DNA of 64,000 bases. Origin: Flavobacteriaceae bacterium UBA5534 (GTDB lineage Bacteria > Bacteroidota > Bacteroidia > Flavobacteriales > Flavobacteriaceae). Where the stretch lies: NCBI GenBank assembly GCA_002426015.1, contig DINS01000031.1, forward strand, positions 1 through 64,000, read 5' to 3'. The position numbers and the translations under genes are program-made. Below the pieces are notes generated by a model, which saw only the letters and a list, made by a program, of their open reading frames with translations, was not told the DNA's origin and did no database searches. This document shows, piece by piece, positions 1-7,832 of this stretch (position 1 is its first letter; the number at the start of each line of letters is the position of its first letter).

Positions 1-53
1 AAACACGCAACTTTCCTTATACAAACACGTTGTGTTAAACGAACCACATAAAA

Positions 54-83
54 AAACCTCTTCAAAAACTATTGAAGAGGTTT
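54..83. terminator. Bidirectional rho-independent terminator
   Basis: A 12-bp perfect stem (54-65 with 72-83) has an A-run on its left and a T-run on its right, so it can end transcription on both strands. It lies just past the tatA stop codon on the minus strand and would also end any plus-strand gene entering from outside the window. Bases 1-53 hold no gene that I can see. Confidence 0.85.
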
Positions 84-104
84 TTTTATATTCTTTATTA
101 AATA

Positions 105-395
105 TTATAAGTCTCGCTTTACCGACCCCATGGCATCTTCAACCTCATCCTTCACTTTATCAACTTCCTCGGTGAAATTTTTGGTAAAATCGGATGTGTC
201 AATACCATGCTTGGTAGCACTTTTGGTCACTTCGCTTTTAATATCGTTAGTGGCATCTTTGAGCATACGCATTCCTTTGCCCAACCCTCTGGCAATTTCA
301 GGAATTTTATCGGCACCAAAAACCATCACCACAATAAATAGGATGAACATGATTTCGGTCGTTCCGATAAATAAAAATGTTGTTTGTAGTATCAC
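105..395 (-). CDS. tatA: Sec-independent translocase subunit TatA/TatB-like
   Basis: This small membrane protein (96 residues) forms the pore-building component of the twin-arginine translocase, which exports folded proteins. Residues 10-27 are one hydrophobic helix ending in the family hinge VFGADKIPEIARGLGK, followed by an amphipathic helix and a charged, acidic tail, which is the TatA order. The start is a GTG: the later ATG at 350 would remove the first part of the membrane helix, which TatA needs. A TAnnTTTG promoter box ends only 4 bases before this GTG, so the message may be nearly leaderless. No tatC lies in the window. TatA versus TatB cannot be decided firmly from sequence. Confidence 0.88.
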   Translation of the reverse strand: MILQTTFLFIGTTEIMFILFIVVMVFGADKIPEIARGLGKGMRMLKDATNDIKSEVTKSATKHGIDTSDFTKNFTEEVDKVKDEVEDAMGSVKRDL

Positions 396-399
396 GATG

Positions 400-407
400 C
401 AAATATA
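400..407 (-). promoter_or_regulatory. -7 promoter element of tatA
   Basis: The minus strand reads TATATTTG here, an exact match to the Bacteroidetes TAnnTTTG box. Transcription would start about 5 bases further on, that is, at or next to the GTG start codon at 395. I see no clear -33 TTTG partner. Confidence 0.6.
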
Positions 408-450
408 GTGAGTTGTTTTGGTTCGTTTTAAAAGTAAGGGTTAAAAAATG

Positions 451-1224
451 TTATTCTTTTTTAGTCTTAAGATTAGATTTGAAAGCCATCAATTTCTGTT
501 TTAAAAACTCGTATGTGGCGATGTCATTGTTTATTTTGCATAGATTAGGAAACTGGGTATCTTCTGATGCAAAATAAAAAAACTCCATTTGATAGGCTTC
601 TGCCAACTCATAATCCCTAAAAAGCAACTCGGAAAAATTGGATTTAACTCTATACATACATTCATCCAAATTTTCTAATTTGATTTGATTTTTCAACATT
701 TTTGTTCGTCCAGAAATCCCATTCAAAATAGGGTTTAAAGGAAGAAAGCCGCCTCCTGTTGTAGCTTCTACAAGACGCCTTTCGCTTTGCGTTTTTGGAA
801 CACCAGTATAACCAGGAATACCAAGGTCATAAAAATCGATATCGCGTTCGGCTTCAGAGTTTTCAACATCAGACATTAAATTGCCTGTTAGGATTTTGCC
901 CACAATAACCTCGTCCAATTCATTAACCTGTTCAATTAAATATACTGCCAAAGTTTTAGATTGTACTATCAAAGGTGTGACCACGATTTCCTTTGGTTGG
1001 TATTGAACACCAGAAAACACAATGGTATCATTGAGCTTTGCCGGAATTACAAACTCTCCTTTGTTGTTCGTTATAGTAAATTTGAGAGCTGACTTATTGA
1101 TAACATGAATGCCTTCCAGATCATCCTCGGCCGTAACTTTTCCTTTGACATCGACAGTTTGAGCGACTAAAGCTCCAGAAACAAAAAATAGAAAAAGGAC
1201 ACAAAATTGACTAATGCTTTTCAC
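451..1224 (-). CDS. Exported protein with carboxypeptidase-D-like regulatory domain
   Basis: This 257-residue protein begins with a signal peptide (about residues 1-21, ending ALVAQ) and then a short beta-sandwich of the CarboxypepD_reg/CNA-B type (residues about 23-95: VKGKV, NNKGEFVIPA, DTIVFSGVQY). This is the domain seen at the N-termini of TonB-dependent receptors. The remainder is not recognised. The start is a GTG lying inside the last codons of the upstream gene (14-base overlap), which suggests translational coupling. It shares the pattern L-x-EQVN-x-LDEV-(I/V) followed by LTGNL with its upstream neighbour, so the two are paralogues. The exact function is unknown. Confidence 0.8.
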   Translation of the reverse strand: MKSISQFCVLFLFFVSGALVAQTVDVKGKVTAEDDLEGIHVINKSALKFTITNNKGEFVIPAKLNDTIVFSGVQYQPKEIVVTPLIVQSKTLAVYLIEQVNELDEVIVGKILTGNLMSDVENSEAERDIDFYDLGIPGYTGVPKTQSERRLVEATTGGGFLPLNPILNGISGRTKMLKNQIKLENLDECMYRVKSNFSELLFRDYELAEAYQMEFFYFASEDTQFPNLCKINNDIATYEFLKQKLMAFKSNLKTKKE

Positions 1225-2029
1225 TTTGAGCTTTTAAAAATTCTTTGCTTTTTTGAGTCAAAAACTCCAAAAACTGCATTTCTTTTCCTCTTTGCAATAA
1301 GGAATAGTCTAGCCCATGGTTCTCTACATAAGTCACAAAGTCATCAATTTTATCTTTTGGGATGTTAAAATTGGTTTCTATATAATGAGCAGAATAATAG
1401 TCTCTTAAGCCCGAAGTAGGGATATCAGCAATTTTTTCTTTCTCCTTTTGTTTTCTTTCTTTATCTGATTTAAATAACGGTTTTAATAACATACCAACAA
1501 TTGCAACAGCATCCAACTGATATCTTATATCATTTCCTGGTCCTCGCATAGCTATGTTATCAACCTGTGATTTATAATCATCTGCAAACTCATAACTGTC
1601 CATGCTTGCAATTCCAAAATAAATGGCATCCATGTCTGGGTTAAACGTACGTACACTTGCCATATCTGCTGGTAAGTTTCCTGTAAGATCATACGGCAAA
1701 ATTACCACCTCGTCCAATTTGTTGACTTGTTCTACCAAAAAAACGGTCATTTTTTTTGACTTGATTATATTCTCGTCAATGTTCACCGTAAAATCCTGAA
1801 ACTGCAAAGCTCTAACTTCAATAATATCGTTAATGGCTACCTTAATAGTAAATTTTCCAGCTTCATCGGTAACGGTTCCTTTGTTAGATGATGTATTATA
1901 AACCGCTATGCCTTCAACATCGCTACTCTCAACAACGATTTTTCCAGAAATTTCAATCCTTTCTATATCTTGAGAATGTGCCGTAAAAAAAGTTAAAATA
2001 ACAACAGGGACAAGTAATAATTGCTTCAT
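1211..2029 (-). CDS. Exported protein with carboxypeptidase-D-like regulatory domain, paralogue
   Basis: From the ATG at 2029 the protein (272 residues) starts MKQLLLVPVVILTFFTAHSQ, a clean signal peptide. An upstream in-frame ATG at 2065 would add 12 residues that spoil it. A CarboxypepD_reg-like domain follows (ISGKIVVESSDVEGIAVY, then DEAGKFTIKV), then the FLVEQVNKLDEVVILPYDLTGNL stretch (split here as FLVEQVNKLDEV and LTGNL) shared with the next gene. The C-terminal half is charged and unrecognised. The gene overlaps its downstream paralogue by 14 bases, so the pair is one operon. The proteins probably sit in the periplasm or outer envelope; this is inference. Confidence 0.8.
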   Translation of the reverse strand: MKQLLLVPVVILTFFTAHSQDIERIEISGKIVVESSDVEGIAVYNTSSNKGTVTDEAGKFTIKVAINDIIEVRALQFQDFTVNIDENIIKSKKMTVFLVEQVNKLDEVVILPYDLTGNLPADMASVRTFNPDMDAIYFGIASMDSYEFADDYKSQVDNIAMRGPGNDIRYQLDAVAIVGMLLKPLFKSDKERKQKEKEKIADIPTSGLRDYYSAHYIETNFNIPKDKIDDFVTYVENHGLDYSLLQRGKEMQFLEFLTQKSKEFLKAQSEKH

Positions 2030-2143
2030 TAGGTTAGGTTTTATAGGATAAAGAAAGGCTTTCATATCTTAAATTTAATGCAAAACACTTCTAAACTTTT
2101 GTTAAAAGCATAGATTACTTAAATTTACGACAAATAAATCAAC

Positions 2144-2851
2144 ATGAAAAACATTATTATAGCGAGTACGTCAACCGTCCATGGAAGTGGTTATTTAGAC
2201 TATATTTTAGAGGACTTGAAAATTTTCTTCAAAGACATACAAGAGATTTTGTTTATTCCTTATGCAAGGCCAGGTGGCATATCTCATGATGATTACACAA
2301 AAAAAGCGAATGAAGCTTTTTCTAAAATTGGAATAAAAGCGAAAGGCATTCATGAGTTTGAAAACCCAATTGAAGCCGTACAGCAAGCCAAAGGGATTTT
2401 TACAGGTGGAGGCAATACCTTTGTGTTGGTTAATCAGTTGTATAAAAACAACCTTATAGAACCTTTAAAAGACGTTATAAATACTGGCACTCCTTATCTT
2501 GGCACAAGTGCAGGAAGCAATATCTGTGGACTCACCATAAACACGACTAACGATATGCCAATTGTATATCCTCCAAGCTTTAAAACCTTGGGATTAGTTC
2601 CTTTTAATATCAATCCGCATTATTTGGACCCTGTAGCCAATAGTACACATATGGGAGAAACCAGAGAAACTCGCATACAAGAATTTCATGCATTCAACTC
2701 ACAACCAGTTGTAGGTTTGCGCGAAGGAAGCTGGTTATCTGTAAAAGATAGTTCAATCCTATTGAATGGAGAGTTATCGGCTCGCATTTTTGAATATAAC
2801 AAACAACCTTATGAAGTAGCGACTGGAACAGATTTAAACAATCTAAAATAA
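2144..2851 (+). CDS. pepE: Dipeptidase E (peptidase family S51)
   Basis: Cytoplasmic serine peptidase (235 residues) that cleaves N-terminal Asp from dipeptides and some tripeptides. The nucleophile elbow GTSAGSN carries Ser122. The TTNDMPI motif holds Asp137 and NPHY holds His159, which match the Ser-Asp-His set known for the Salmonella enzyme with a constant offset of two residues. The length is normal for the family (about 230). It is divergent from the exported-protein pair upstream and stands alone. A box reading TAAATTTA (2120-2127) could be a weak -7 element. Confidence is high. Confidence 0.93.
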   Translation: MKNIIIASTSTVHGSGYLDYILEDLKIFFKDIQEILFIPYARPGGISHDDYTKKANEAFSKIGIKAKGIHEFENPIEAVQQAKGIFTGGGNTFVLVNQLYKNNLIEPLKDVINTGTPYLGTSAGSNICGLTINTTNDMPIVYPPSFKTLGLVPFNINPHYLDPVANSTHMGETRETRIQEFHAFNSQPVVGLREGSWLSVKDSSILLNGELSARIFEYNKQPYEVATGTDLNNLK

Positions 2852-2874
2852 AAAACCCCATCGATTTGATGAGG
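2848..2874 (-). terminator. Terminator of tRNA-Gly
   Basis: On the minus strand a 7-bp stem (2874-2868 with 2862-2856, one U-G pair) is followed by a U-rich run (complement of 2848-2855). It lies directly after the tRNA 3' end. The same stem has a C-A mismatch in the plus-strand RNA, so it mainly serves the minus strand. Confidence 0.65.
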
Positions 2875-2880
2875 ATTTTG

Positions 2881-2953
2881 AGCGAAAGACGAGGGTCGAA
2901 CTCGCGACATTCAGCTTGGAAGGCTGACGCTCTACCAACTGAGCTACTTTCGC
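2881..2953 (-). tRNA. tRNA-Gly(TCC)
   Basis: The minus strand folds into a complete cloverleaf of 73 bases. The 7-bp acceptor stem GCGAAAG/CTTTCGC is perfect, the D-loop has the usual AGCTCAGTTGGTAGAGC, the anticodon loop is CTTCCAA with anticodon TCC, and the T-loop is GTTCGAC. The discriminator base is U, as expected for bacterial glycine tRNA, and CCA is not encoded. Confidence 0.95.
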
Positions 2954-2963
2954 ATTCTTATAG

Positions 2964-2971
2964 CAAATATA
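2964..2971 (-). promoter_or_regulatory. -7 promoter element of tRNA-Gly
   Basis: The minus strand reads TATATTTG followed by C, ending 10 bases before the mature tRNA 5' end. It is an exact TAnnTTTG match at the right distance. The -33 region is only T-rich. Confidence 0.6.
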
Positions 2972-3162
2972 TATAAACAGGTTTTTATTTTAAAGAAAAA
3001 ATGATGGCTTTTTTTAAGTTGAAACCCCAAAACATGGAAGCCAATAACCATGCACTATAAAAGTTGGTTTCATAACATCAACCTTTTTGTAATTTTGAAG
3101 TTGAGGACATGATTCTGAAAATTTAAATGATGATGAATAATTTAGGTCAACAATAAATTAGT

Positions 3163-3170
3163 TAAGTTTG
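3163..3170 (+). promoter_or_regulatory. -7 promoter element of the GNAT-VanY-M48 genes
   Basis: TAAGTTTG lies 17 bases before the ATG at 3188, giving a predicted leader of about 12 bases. A second match, TAATTTTG at 3090-3097, would give a leader of about 85 bases. The rest of the 234 bases between the tRNA and this gene shows nothing else that I recognise. Confidence 0.5.
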
Positions 3171-3187
3171 AATATCAACTTTATGTC

Positions 3188-3640
3188 ATGTCAAAAAAAT
3201 CTAATATCATCATAAAAACCATTGCTTCAAAAGAAACATATCCTGTAAGGCACCCTGTTTTAAGAGAAGGTCGCCCAATCGAAGATTGTAAGTTTGAGCA
3301 TGACGATTTAGAAACAACTGTTCATTTAGGGTTATACACAAACAAAACACTGGTTGGAGTCGCCACATTTCTATTGAACAACAACTCTTTTTTTTCTGAA
3401 AAAAGACAGTACCAATTAAGAGGTATGGCTGTTTTAAAATCGCATCAAGGTTTTGGTTATGGTGATGCCATACTTAAATATGGAGAACAGCTTTTAAAAG
3501 CCAAGCACACATCACTCATTTGGTTTAATGCACGAGAAATTGCAATTGGCTTTTATAAAAAAAATGGATATCAAATTATTGGTGGCTCATTTGAAATTAC
3601 TGGAGTTGGCACACATTATGTGATGTATAAAAAGCTATGA
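3188..3640 (+). CDS. GNAT family N-acetyltransferase
   Basis: This 150-residue protein has the GNAT core: strand beta-4 with LRGMAVLKSHQGFGYGDAIL, where QGFGYG fits the acetyl-CoA phosphate loop (Q/RxxGxG/A), then helix 3, and a C-terminal part with NAREIAIGFYKKNGYQ, the FYxKxGF-like signature. The acceptor substrate cannot be told. The opening PVRHPVLREGRP stretch is common in small flavobacterial acetyltransferases. Its stop codon overlaps the next ATG (ATGA), so it is translationally coupled to the peptidase gene downstream. Confidence 0.85.
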   Translation: MSKKSNIIIKTIASKETYPVRHPVLREGRPIEDCKFEHDDLETTVHLGLYTNKTLVGVATFLLNNNSFFSEKRQYQLRGMAVLKSHQGFGYGDAILKYGEQLLKAKHTSLIWFNAREIAIGFYKKNGYQIIGGSFEITGVGTHYVMYKKL

Positions 3641-4365
3641 ACAGAAAAGAATTCATCAAACTATCTGCCCTTACAGGAATTACTTTGGGAATGCTCCCAC
3701 AATTGGCATTTCAAAGTCGAACGATTTCTTATGAAGAATTGATTGGAAAAGGCAATCCAACACTCTTTGGAAATGGATTTAAGCTCCAAAAAGAAGCTCA
3801 TGATGCTTTTATCAAAATGAAAGAAGAAGCATTAAAAAGTGATATCTCAATCAAGATTGTGTCCAGTTATCGAAATTTTGATCATCAAAATCGTATTTGG
3901 GAACGAAAGTTTAAGAGTTTTACTTCAACTGGTTTATCTCCTCAAGATTCCATTAAAAAAATTATCGAATACTCAACCATTCCTGGAACCTCACGCCATC
4001 ATTGGGCAACTGACATCGATATTATTGATGCCAAACCAAAACAACCAAAAAACGTTTTACAAGCCCAACATTTTGATACCAATGGTTGCTATGGTAAGCT
4101 AAAAACATGGATGGATACTAATGCCAGTGATTTTGGTTTCTATTTGGTTTATACAAACGCAATAGATCGAAAGGGGTTTAAGTATGAACCTTGGCATTAC
4201 AGTTTTAAACCATTGTCTTCATTATTTTTATCAGAATACAAACAACTTAACATATCAGAAATTCTTCAAAAGGAACAATTGCTAGGCAACGAACATTTTT
4301 CAGAAGAATTTTTAAGCAAGTATTACAACGAAAATATTTTAGATATAAATCCAGAACTTTTGTAA
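3637..4365 (+). CDS. D-alanyl-D-alanine carboxypeptidase, VanY/M15B family
   Basis: This exported zinc peptidase (242 residues) trims D-Ala from peptidoglycan stem peptides. The family motifs are visible: SSYR (76-79), the zinc motif TSRHHWATDID with His121 and Asp128, and EPWH with catalytic Glu184 and zinc ligand His187. The N-terminus MNRKEFIKLSALTG resembles a twin-arginine signal but has Arg-Lys instead of Arg-Arg, so the export route is uncertain. It overlaps the GNAT gene by 4 bases and is followed 26 bases later by an M48 peptidase. Family assignment is firm; the exact substrate is inferred. Confidence 0.88.
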   Translation: MNRKEFIKLSALTGITLGMLPQLAFQSRTISYEELIGKGNPTLFGNGFKLQKEAHDAFIKMKEEALKSDISIKIVSSYRNFDHQNRIWERKFKSFTSTGLSPQDSIKKIIEYSTIPGTSRHHWATDIDIIDAKPKQPKNVLQAQHFDTNGCYGKLKTWMDTNASDFGFYLVYTNAIDRKGFKYEPWHYSFKPLSSLFLSEYKQLNISEILQKEQLLGNEHFSEEFLSKYYNENILDINPELL

Positions 4366-4391
4366 ATTGTACTAACAAATTTTAAGGAAAG

Positions 4392-5165
4392 ATGAGAAGC
4401 AGTAATTTTAAAATCAGGCTCTTAATTGGTATCGCTATCGTTGCTTTTGCCTTTATAAGAAAATGTAGCCAGCAAGAAGAAAACCCTTATACAGGTCGAG
4501 TACAAACTATTAATATGTCATCTGACCAAGAAATAGCAATTGGCTTGCAAAGTGCACCTCAAATGGCGCAAGAATATGGAGGCCTATACCCAAATAATCA
4601 ATATCAAGCATTGGTAGATAATGTAGGCAGTAAATTAGTCAATAATAGCATCGCCAAACAAACACCTTATAAATATGAATTTCACCTATTAGCTGACCCA
4701 AACACAATAAATGCTTTTGCATTGCCAGGCGGACAAATTTTTATTACTTATGCATTGTTCTCTAAACTGGAAAATGAAGACCAATTAGCAGGTGTTTTAG
4801 GCCACGAAGTAGGCCATGTACTTGGTCGCCATTCTGCCGAACGCATTGCAACAAGTGATTTTTGGCAAACGGTAAGCACAGGTGCATCAGTAGGAGCCGA
4901 CATGGGAGGATTGGTTAGTGGTATTGGTCAACAAACACTACTAAAAAATGGTCGTGGTGATGAATTGGAAAGTGATGAACTTGGTGTAAGATTTATGATA
5001 GATGCTGGTTATAGACCAGAAGAAATGATAGGAGTCATGCGAATTCTTAAAGCTGCTGCTGGCCCAAACCGAGTACCAGAAATGCAGAGTACACATCCAG
5101 ACCCAGAAAACAGGATAGAAAAGATTAAAGAAGCCATTCAAAAATATAGAAAAGCGTCCAATTAG
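4392..5165 (+). CDS. M48 family metallopeptidase
   Basis: Membrane-attached or periplasmic zinc peptidase of the BepA/LoiP-like M48 group (257 residues). The zinc motif HEVGH is at 138-142 and the third ligand lies in ELESD (Glu191). Residues about 9-22 form one hydrophobic segment followed by RKC; the cysteine lacks a proper lipobox (K at -1), so this may be an uncleaved anchor and not a lipoprotein signal. The family checks or degrades misfolded envelope proteins. The stop codon TAG forms the loop of the gene's own terminator. Confidence 0.9.
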   Translation: MRSSNFKIRLLIGIAIVAFAFIRKCSQQEENPYTGRVQTINMSSDQEIAIGLQSAPQMAQEYGGLYPNNQYQALVDNVGSKLVNNSIAKQTPYKYEFHLLADPNTINAFALPGGQIFITYALFSKLENEDQLAGVLGHEVGHVLGRHSAERIATSDFWQTVSTGASVGADMGGLVSGIGQQTLLKNGRGDELESDELGVRFMIDAGYRPEEMIGVMRILKAAAGPNRVPEMQSTHPDPENRIEKIKEAIQKYRKASN

Positions 5166-5178
5166 ATTGGACGCTTTT
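5150..5178. terminator. Terminator overlapping the end of the M48 gene
   Basis: A perfect 13-bp stem (5150-5162 with 5166-5178) encloses a 3-base loop that is exactly the TAG stop codon of the M48 gene. A pyrimidine-rich run follows on the right. The ankyrin gene converges from the right side, so the hairpin may serve both strands. Confidence 0.8.
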
Positions 5179-5214
5179 CTTTGAATAATTCAACTACTTA
5201 AAATCTCAAAAAGT

Positions 5215-5601
5215 TTAAGATTCTAATCCTTCTAAATAGACTAATGCTTCTTTGGCATTAGATAATTCGGCATATTTTTCAACTTTATAGCCCTTATCAG
5301 ATTTGATTTTTAAATCTGCTCCATGTTTAACCAACAGCTTTAAAATCTCAACTTTGTTGAATCTAGCTGCGTACATAGCTGGTGTCATTCCATTTGACTT
5401 TTCGTTGATATTTACACCAAGTTCAATAAGCTTTTTTACAGTCTCGATGTCGCCTTTAACGATAGACTTACAAAGAGGACTTATTGATGGCTTTGTGTTT
5501 ACAAATTCCAAAACATTAGATTCTGAAATTGATGTTTTTGCAGTTAAGGTAGTCACTGAAAACCCTAATGCGATTGCGGTAATGATGATTGTTTTTTTCA
5601 T
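5215..5601 (-). CDS. Exported ankyrin-repeat protein
   Basis: This short protein (128 residues) has a signal peptide (about 1-21, ending TLTAK) and then two to three ankyrin repeats. The best are KGDIETVKKLIELGVNINEK and GMTPAMYAARFNKVEILKLL followed by VKHGADLKIKSDKGY. Ankyrin repeats bind other proteins; exported single-domain versions are common in flavobacteria and their targets are unknown. It stands alone, converging on the M48 gene. No exact promoter box was seen upstream. Confidence 0.82.
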   Translation of the reverse strand: MKKTIIITAIALGFSVTTLTAKTSISESNVLEFVNTKPSISPLCKSIVKGDIETVKKLIELGVNINEKSNGMTPAMYAARFNKVEILKLLVKHGADLKIKSDKGYKVEKYAELSNAKEALVYLEGLES

Positions 5602-5827
5602 GATTGATGAATTTTTAATTATTGATTGTTTTTTGATTATGTTAAAGAGACGATGTAAAATCAGGACTGTTACACCATAAAACTATTTATAACTTTTTTT
5701 TAACGTTTAACAAACAAATCTGTCAAGACCTTACAAATTGTTTTAAACTAACACCATTGGTGCTAAAAATTCCACACACAACTATAATTAAAATTATTTT
5801 GCAAACTGAATTTTATCTTATAACCGT

Positions 5828-5835
5828 TATCTTTG
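5828..5835 (+). promoter_or_regulatory. -7 promoter element of gpmI
   Basis: TATCTTTG matches TAnnTTTG exactly and ends 18 bases before the ATG at 5854. An in-frame TTG at 5833 lies inside the box and so cannot be the start codon. Confidence 0.65.
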
Positions 5836-5853
5836 AACTATAAACCAGTAAAA

Positions 5854-7374
5854 ATGAACAAGAAAGTCATCCTAATGATTCTTGATGGTTGGGGATTGTC
5901 TCCAGACCCAAAAGTATCAGCCATTGATAATGCCAATACCCCTTTTATTGACTCATTATACCAAAACTATGCACATGCCACTTTAAGAACCGATGGGCTC
6001 AATGTAGGTTTACCAGAAGGCCAGATGGGCAATAGTGAGGTTGGACATATGAACCTTGGTGCTGGTCGTATCGTTTATCAGGATTTGGCGAAGATCAATC
6101 TTGCAGTGACCAACCATACACTAGGCAAGGAAAGCGTTCTTCTGGAAGCCTTCCAATATGCCAAAACAAACAATAAACCTATACATTTCCTAGGATTATT
6201 AAGTGATGGAGGTGTACATTCCCATATCAACCACTTATTCGGGCTGTTGGATGCTTCCGAAGGTTTTGGTCTAAAAGATGTATTTGTCCATGCTTTTACT
6301 GACGGTCGCGATGTAGATCCAAAATCGGGATTTGGTTTTGTAACCGAATTAGAGCAGCACATTGAAAACAAAGCTGCAAAATTGGCAAGTGTTACAGGCC
6401 GTTATTATGCCATGGACAGAGACAAACGTTGGGAGCGTATAAAATTAGCGTATGACGCTTTGGTCAATGGTATTGGTGAAAAATCGACCAATGCTACCCA
6501 ATCTATAAAAAAGAGTTATAAAAATGATGTTACCGATGAGTTTATTAAACCAATTGTGATGGTCGATAAACAAAATCAACCCATAACGACCATTAAAAAT
6601 GGTGATGTGGTCATATTCTTCAATTTCAGAACTGATAGAGGCCGTCAGCTTACAGAAGCTTTGTCACAAAAAGATTTTCATGAGCAGAACATGCATAAAC
6701 TCGATTTGTATTATGTCACTATGACCAATTATGATGATTTGTTTACAGGTATCAATGTCATTTTTGAAAAAGATAATTTGACCGAAACATTAGGCGAAGT
6801 TTTAGAGAAACACCATAAAAAGCAAATTCGTATTGCAGAAACCGAAAAATACCCACACGTTACTTTTTTCTTTTCAGGTGGTAGAGAACTACCTTTTGAA
6901 GGTGAAACCCGAATATTGAGAAACTCACCAAAAGTTGCCACTTACGATTTAAAACCCGAAATGAGTGCTTATGAATTGAGAGATGCATTAATCCCTGAAC
7001 TAAAAAAAGGAGAAGCAGATTTTGTTTGTCTCAATTTTGCAAATGGCGATATGGTTGGCCATACAGGTGTTATGGAAGCAGCTATCAAAGCCTGTGAAGC
7101 AGTTGATGTTTGTGTCAAAGATGTTGTAACTACAGCTCTGGCAAACAATTACACCACCTTATTGATTGCAGACCATGGTAATTGCGAAACCATGATAAAT
7201 CCTGATGGAACACCAAATACTGCTCACACAACCAATCCTGTCCCAATAATTTTAATTGATAACGATTTAAAACATATTAAAGATGGTGTATTGGCCGATT
7301 TGGCTCCTACCATTCTCAAACTCATTGGAATTGAACAACCTAGCATTATGACTCGTCACTCACTCATTGATTAG
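5854..7374 (+). CDS. gpmI: 2,3-bisphosphoglycerate-independent phosphoglycerate mutase
   Basis: Glycolytic enzyme (506 residues) that interconverts 3- and 2-phosphoglycerate using two metal ions and a phosphoserine. The first metal motif is ILDGWG near the N-terminus; the phosphorylated Ser61 is in GNSEVGHMNLG; the second metal site includes ADHGN and the late AHTTNPVP. Length is usual. The ATG at 5854 is chosen because the protein then begins MNKKVILMILDGWG as in relatives and because the promoter box overlaps the longer alternative. It is monocistronic or weakly linked to the next gene, which has its own promoter box. Confidence 0.96.
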   Translation: MNKKVILMILDGWGLSPDPKVSAIDNANTPFIDSLYQNYAHATLRTDGLNVGLPEGQMGNSEVGHMNLGAGRIVYQDLAKINLAVTNHTLGKESVLLEAFQYAKTNNKPIHFLGLLSDGGVHSHINHLFGLLDASEGFGLKDVFVHAFTDGRDVDPKSGFGFVTELEQHIENKAAKLASVTGRYYAMDRDKRWERIKLAYDALVNGIGEKSTNATQSIKKSYKNDVTDEFIKPIVMVDKQNQPITTIKNGDVVIFFNFRTDRGRQLTEALSQKDFHEQNMHKLDLYYVTMTNYDDLFTGINVIFEKDNLTETLGEVLEKHHKKQIRIAETEKYPHVTFFFSGGRELPFEGETRILRNSPKVATYDLKPEMSAYELRDALIPELKKGEADFVCLNFANGDMVGHTGVMEAAIKACEAVDVCVKDVVTTALANNYTTLLIADHGNCETMINPDGTPNTAHTTNPVPIILIDNDLKHIKDGVLADLAPTILKLIGIEQPSIMTRHSLID

Positions 7375-7393
7375 TTTTAAAACTATTTTATTG

Positions 7394-7401
7394 TATTTTT
7401 G
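7394..7401 (+). promoter_or_regulatory. -7 promoter element of the HAD gene
   Basis: TATTTTTG matches TAnnTTTG and lies 20 bases before the ATG at 7422, in the 47-base gap after gpmI. Confidence 0.55.
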
Positions 7402-7421
7402 CCTCTCTAAAAAACTGATTA

Positions 7422-7829
7422 ATGAATTTTCAGGATAAATTAATTATTGCAATAGATTTTGATGGTACCATTGTAGAAGATGGTTACCCAAAAATCGGGA
7501 AGCCACGCATTTTTGCTTTTGAAACCTTAAAACGTCTTCAAGAAGATGGCCATCGATTAATCTTATGGACTTATAGAAGTGGTGCTAAATTAGATGAAGC
7601 TGTTAAATTCTGTGAACAAAATGGCATCAATTTTTATGCTGTCAATAAAAGTTTTCCTGAAGAAAAATTTGACTATAGCAAAAGCCGAAAAATATATGCC
7701 GACCTTTTTATTGATGACCGCAATATCGGAGGCGTTTTAGGTTGGGGAGAAATCTATCAAATGATTACCAACGAAAAACCAAACGTTAAAGGAAAACAGA
7801 AAAAAGGTATTTTTTCGTTTTTAAAATAA
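7422..7829 (+). CDS. HAD superfamily hydrolase, small cap-less type
   Basis: This 135-residue protein carries the HAD nucleophile motif IDFDGT (Asp12 and Asp14), motif II in LILWTYRSG and motif IV in LFIDDRNIGG. There is no cap domain. This pattern matches the small Bacteroidetes phosphatase group typified by the BT0820-like proteins; the substrate is unknown. The C-terminus is basic (KGKQKKGIF). It converges on the acyl-CoA enzyme gene with only 3 bases between stop codons and no obvious terminator. Confidence 0.82.
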   Translation: MNFQDKLIIAIDFDGTIVEDGYPKIGKPRIFAFETLKRLQEDGHRLILWTYRSGAKLDEAVKFCEQNGINFYAVNKSFPEEKFDYSKSRKIYADLFIDDRNIGGVLGWGEIYQMITNEKPNVKGKQKKGIFSFLK

Positions 7830-7832
7830 TTG

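Noticed and set aside
3001..3057. 18-codon frame (ATG at 3001) downstream of tRNA-Gly
   Set aside because: It has no promoter at the right distance, no signal or motif and is within chance expectation for this base composition.
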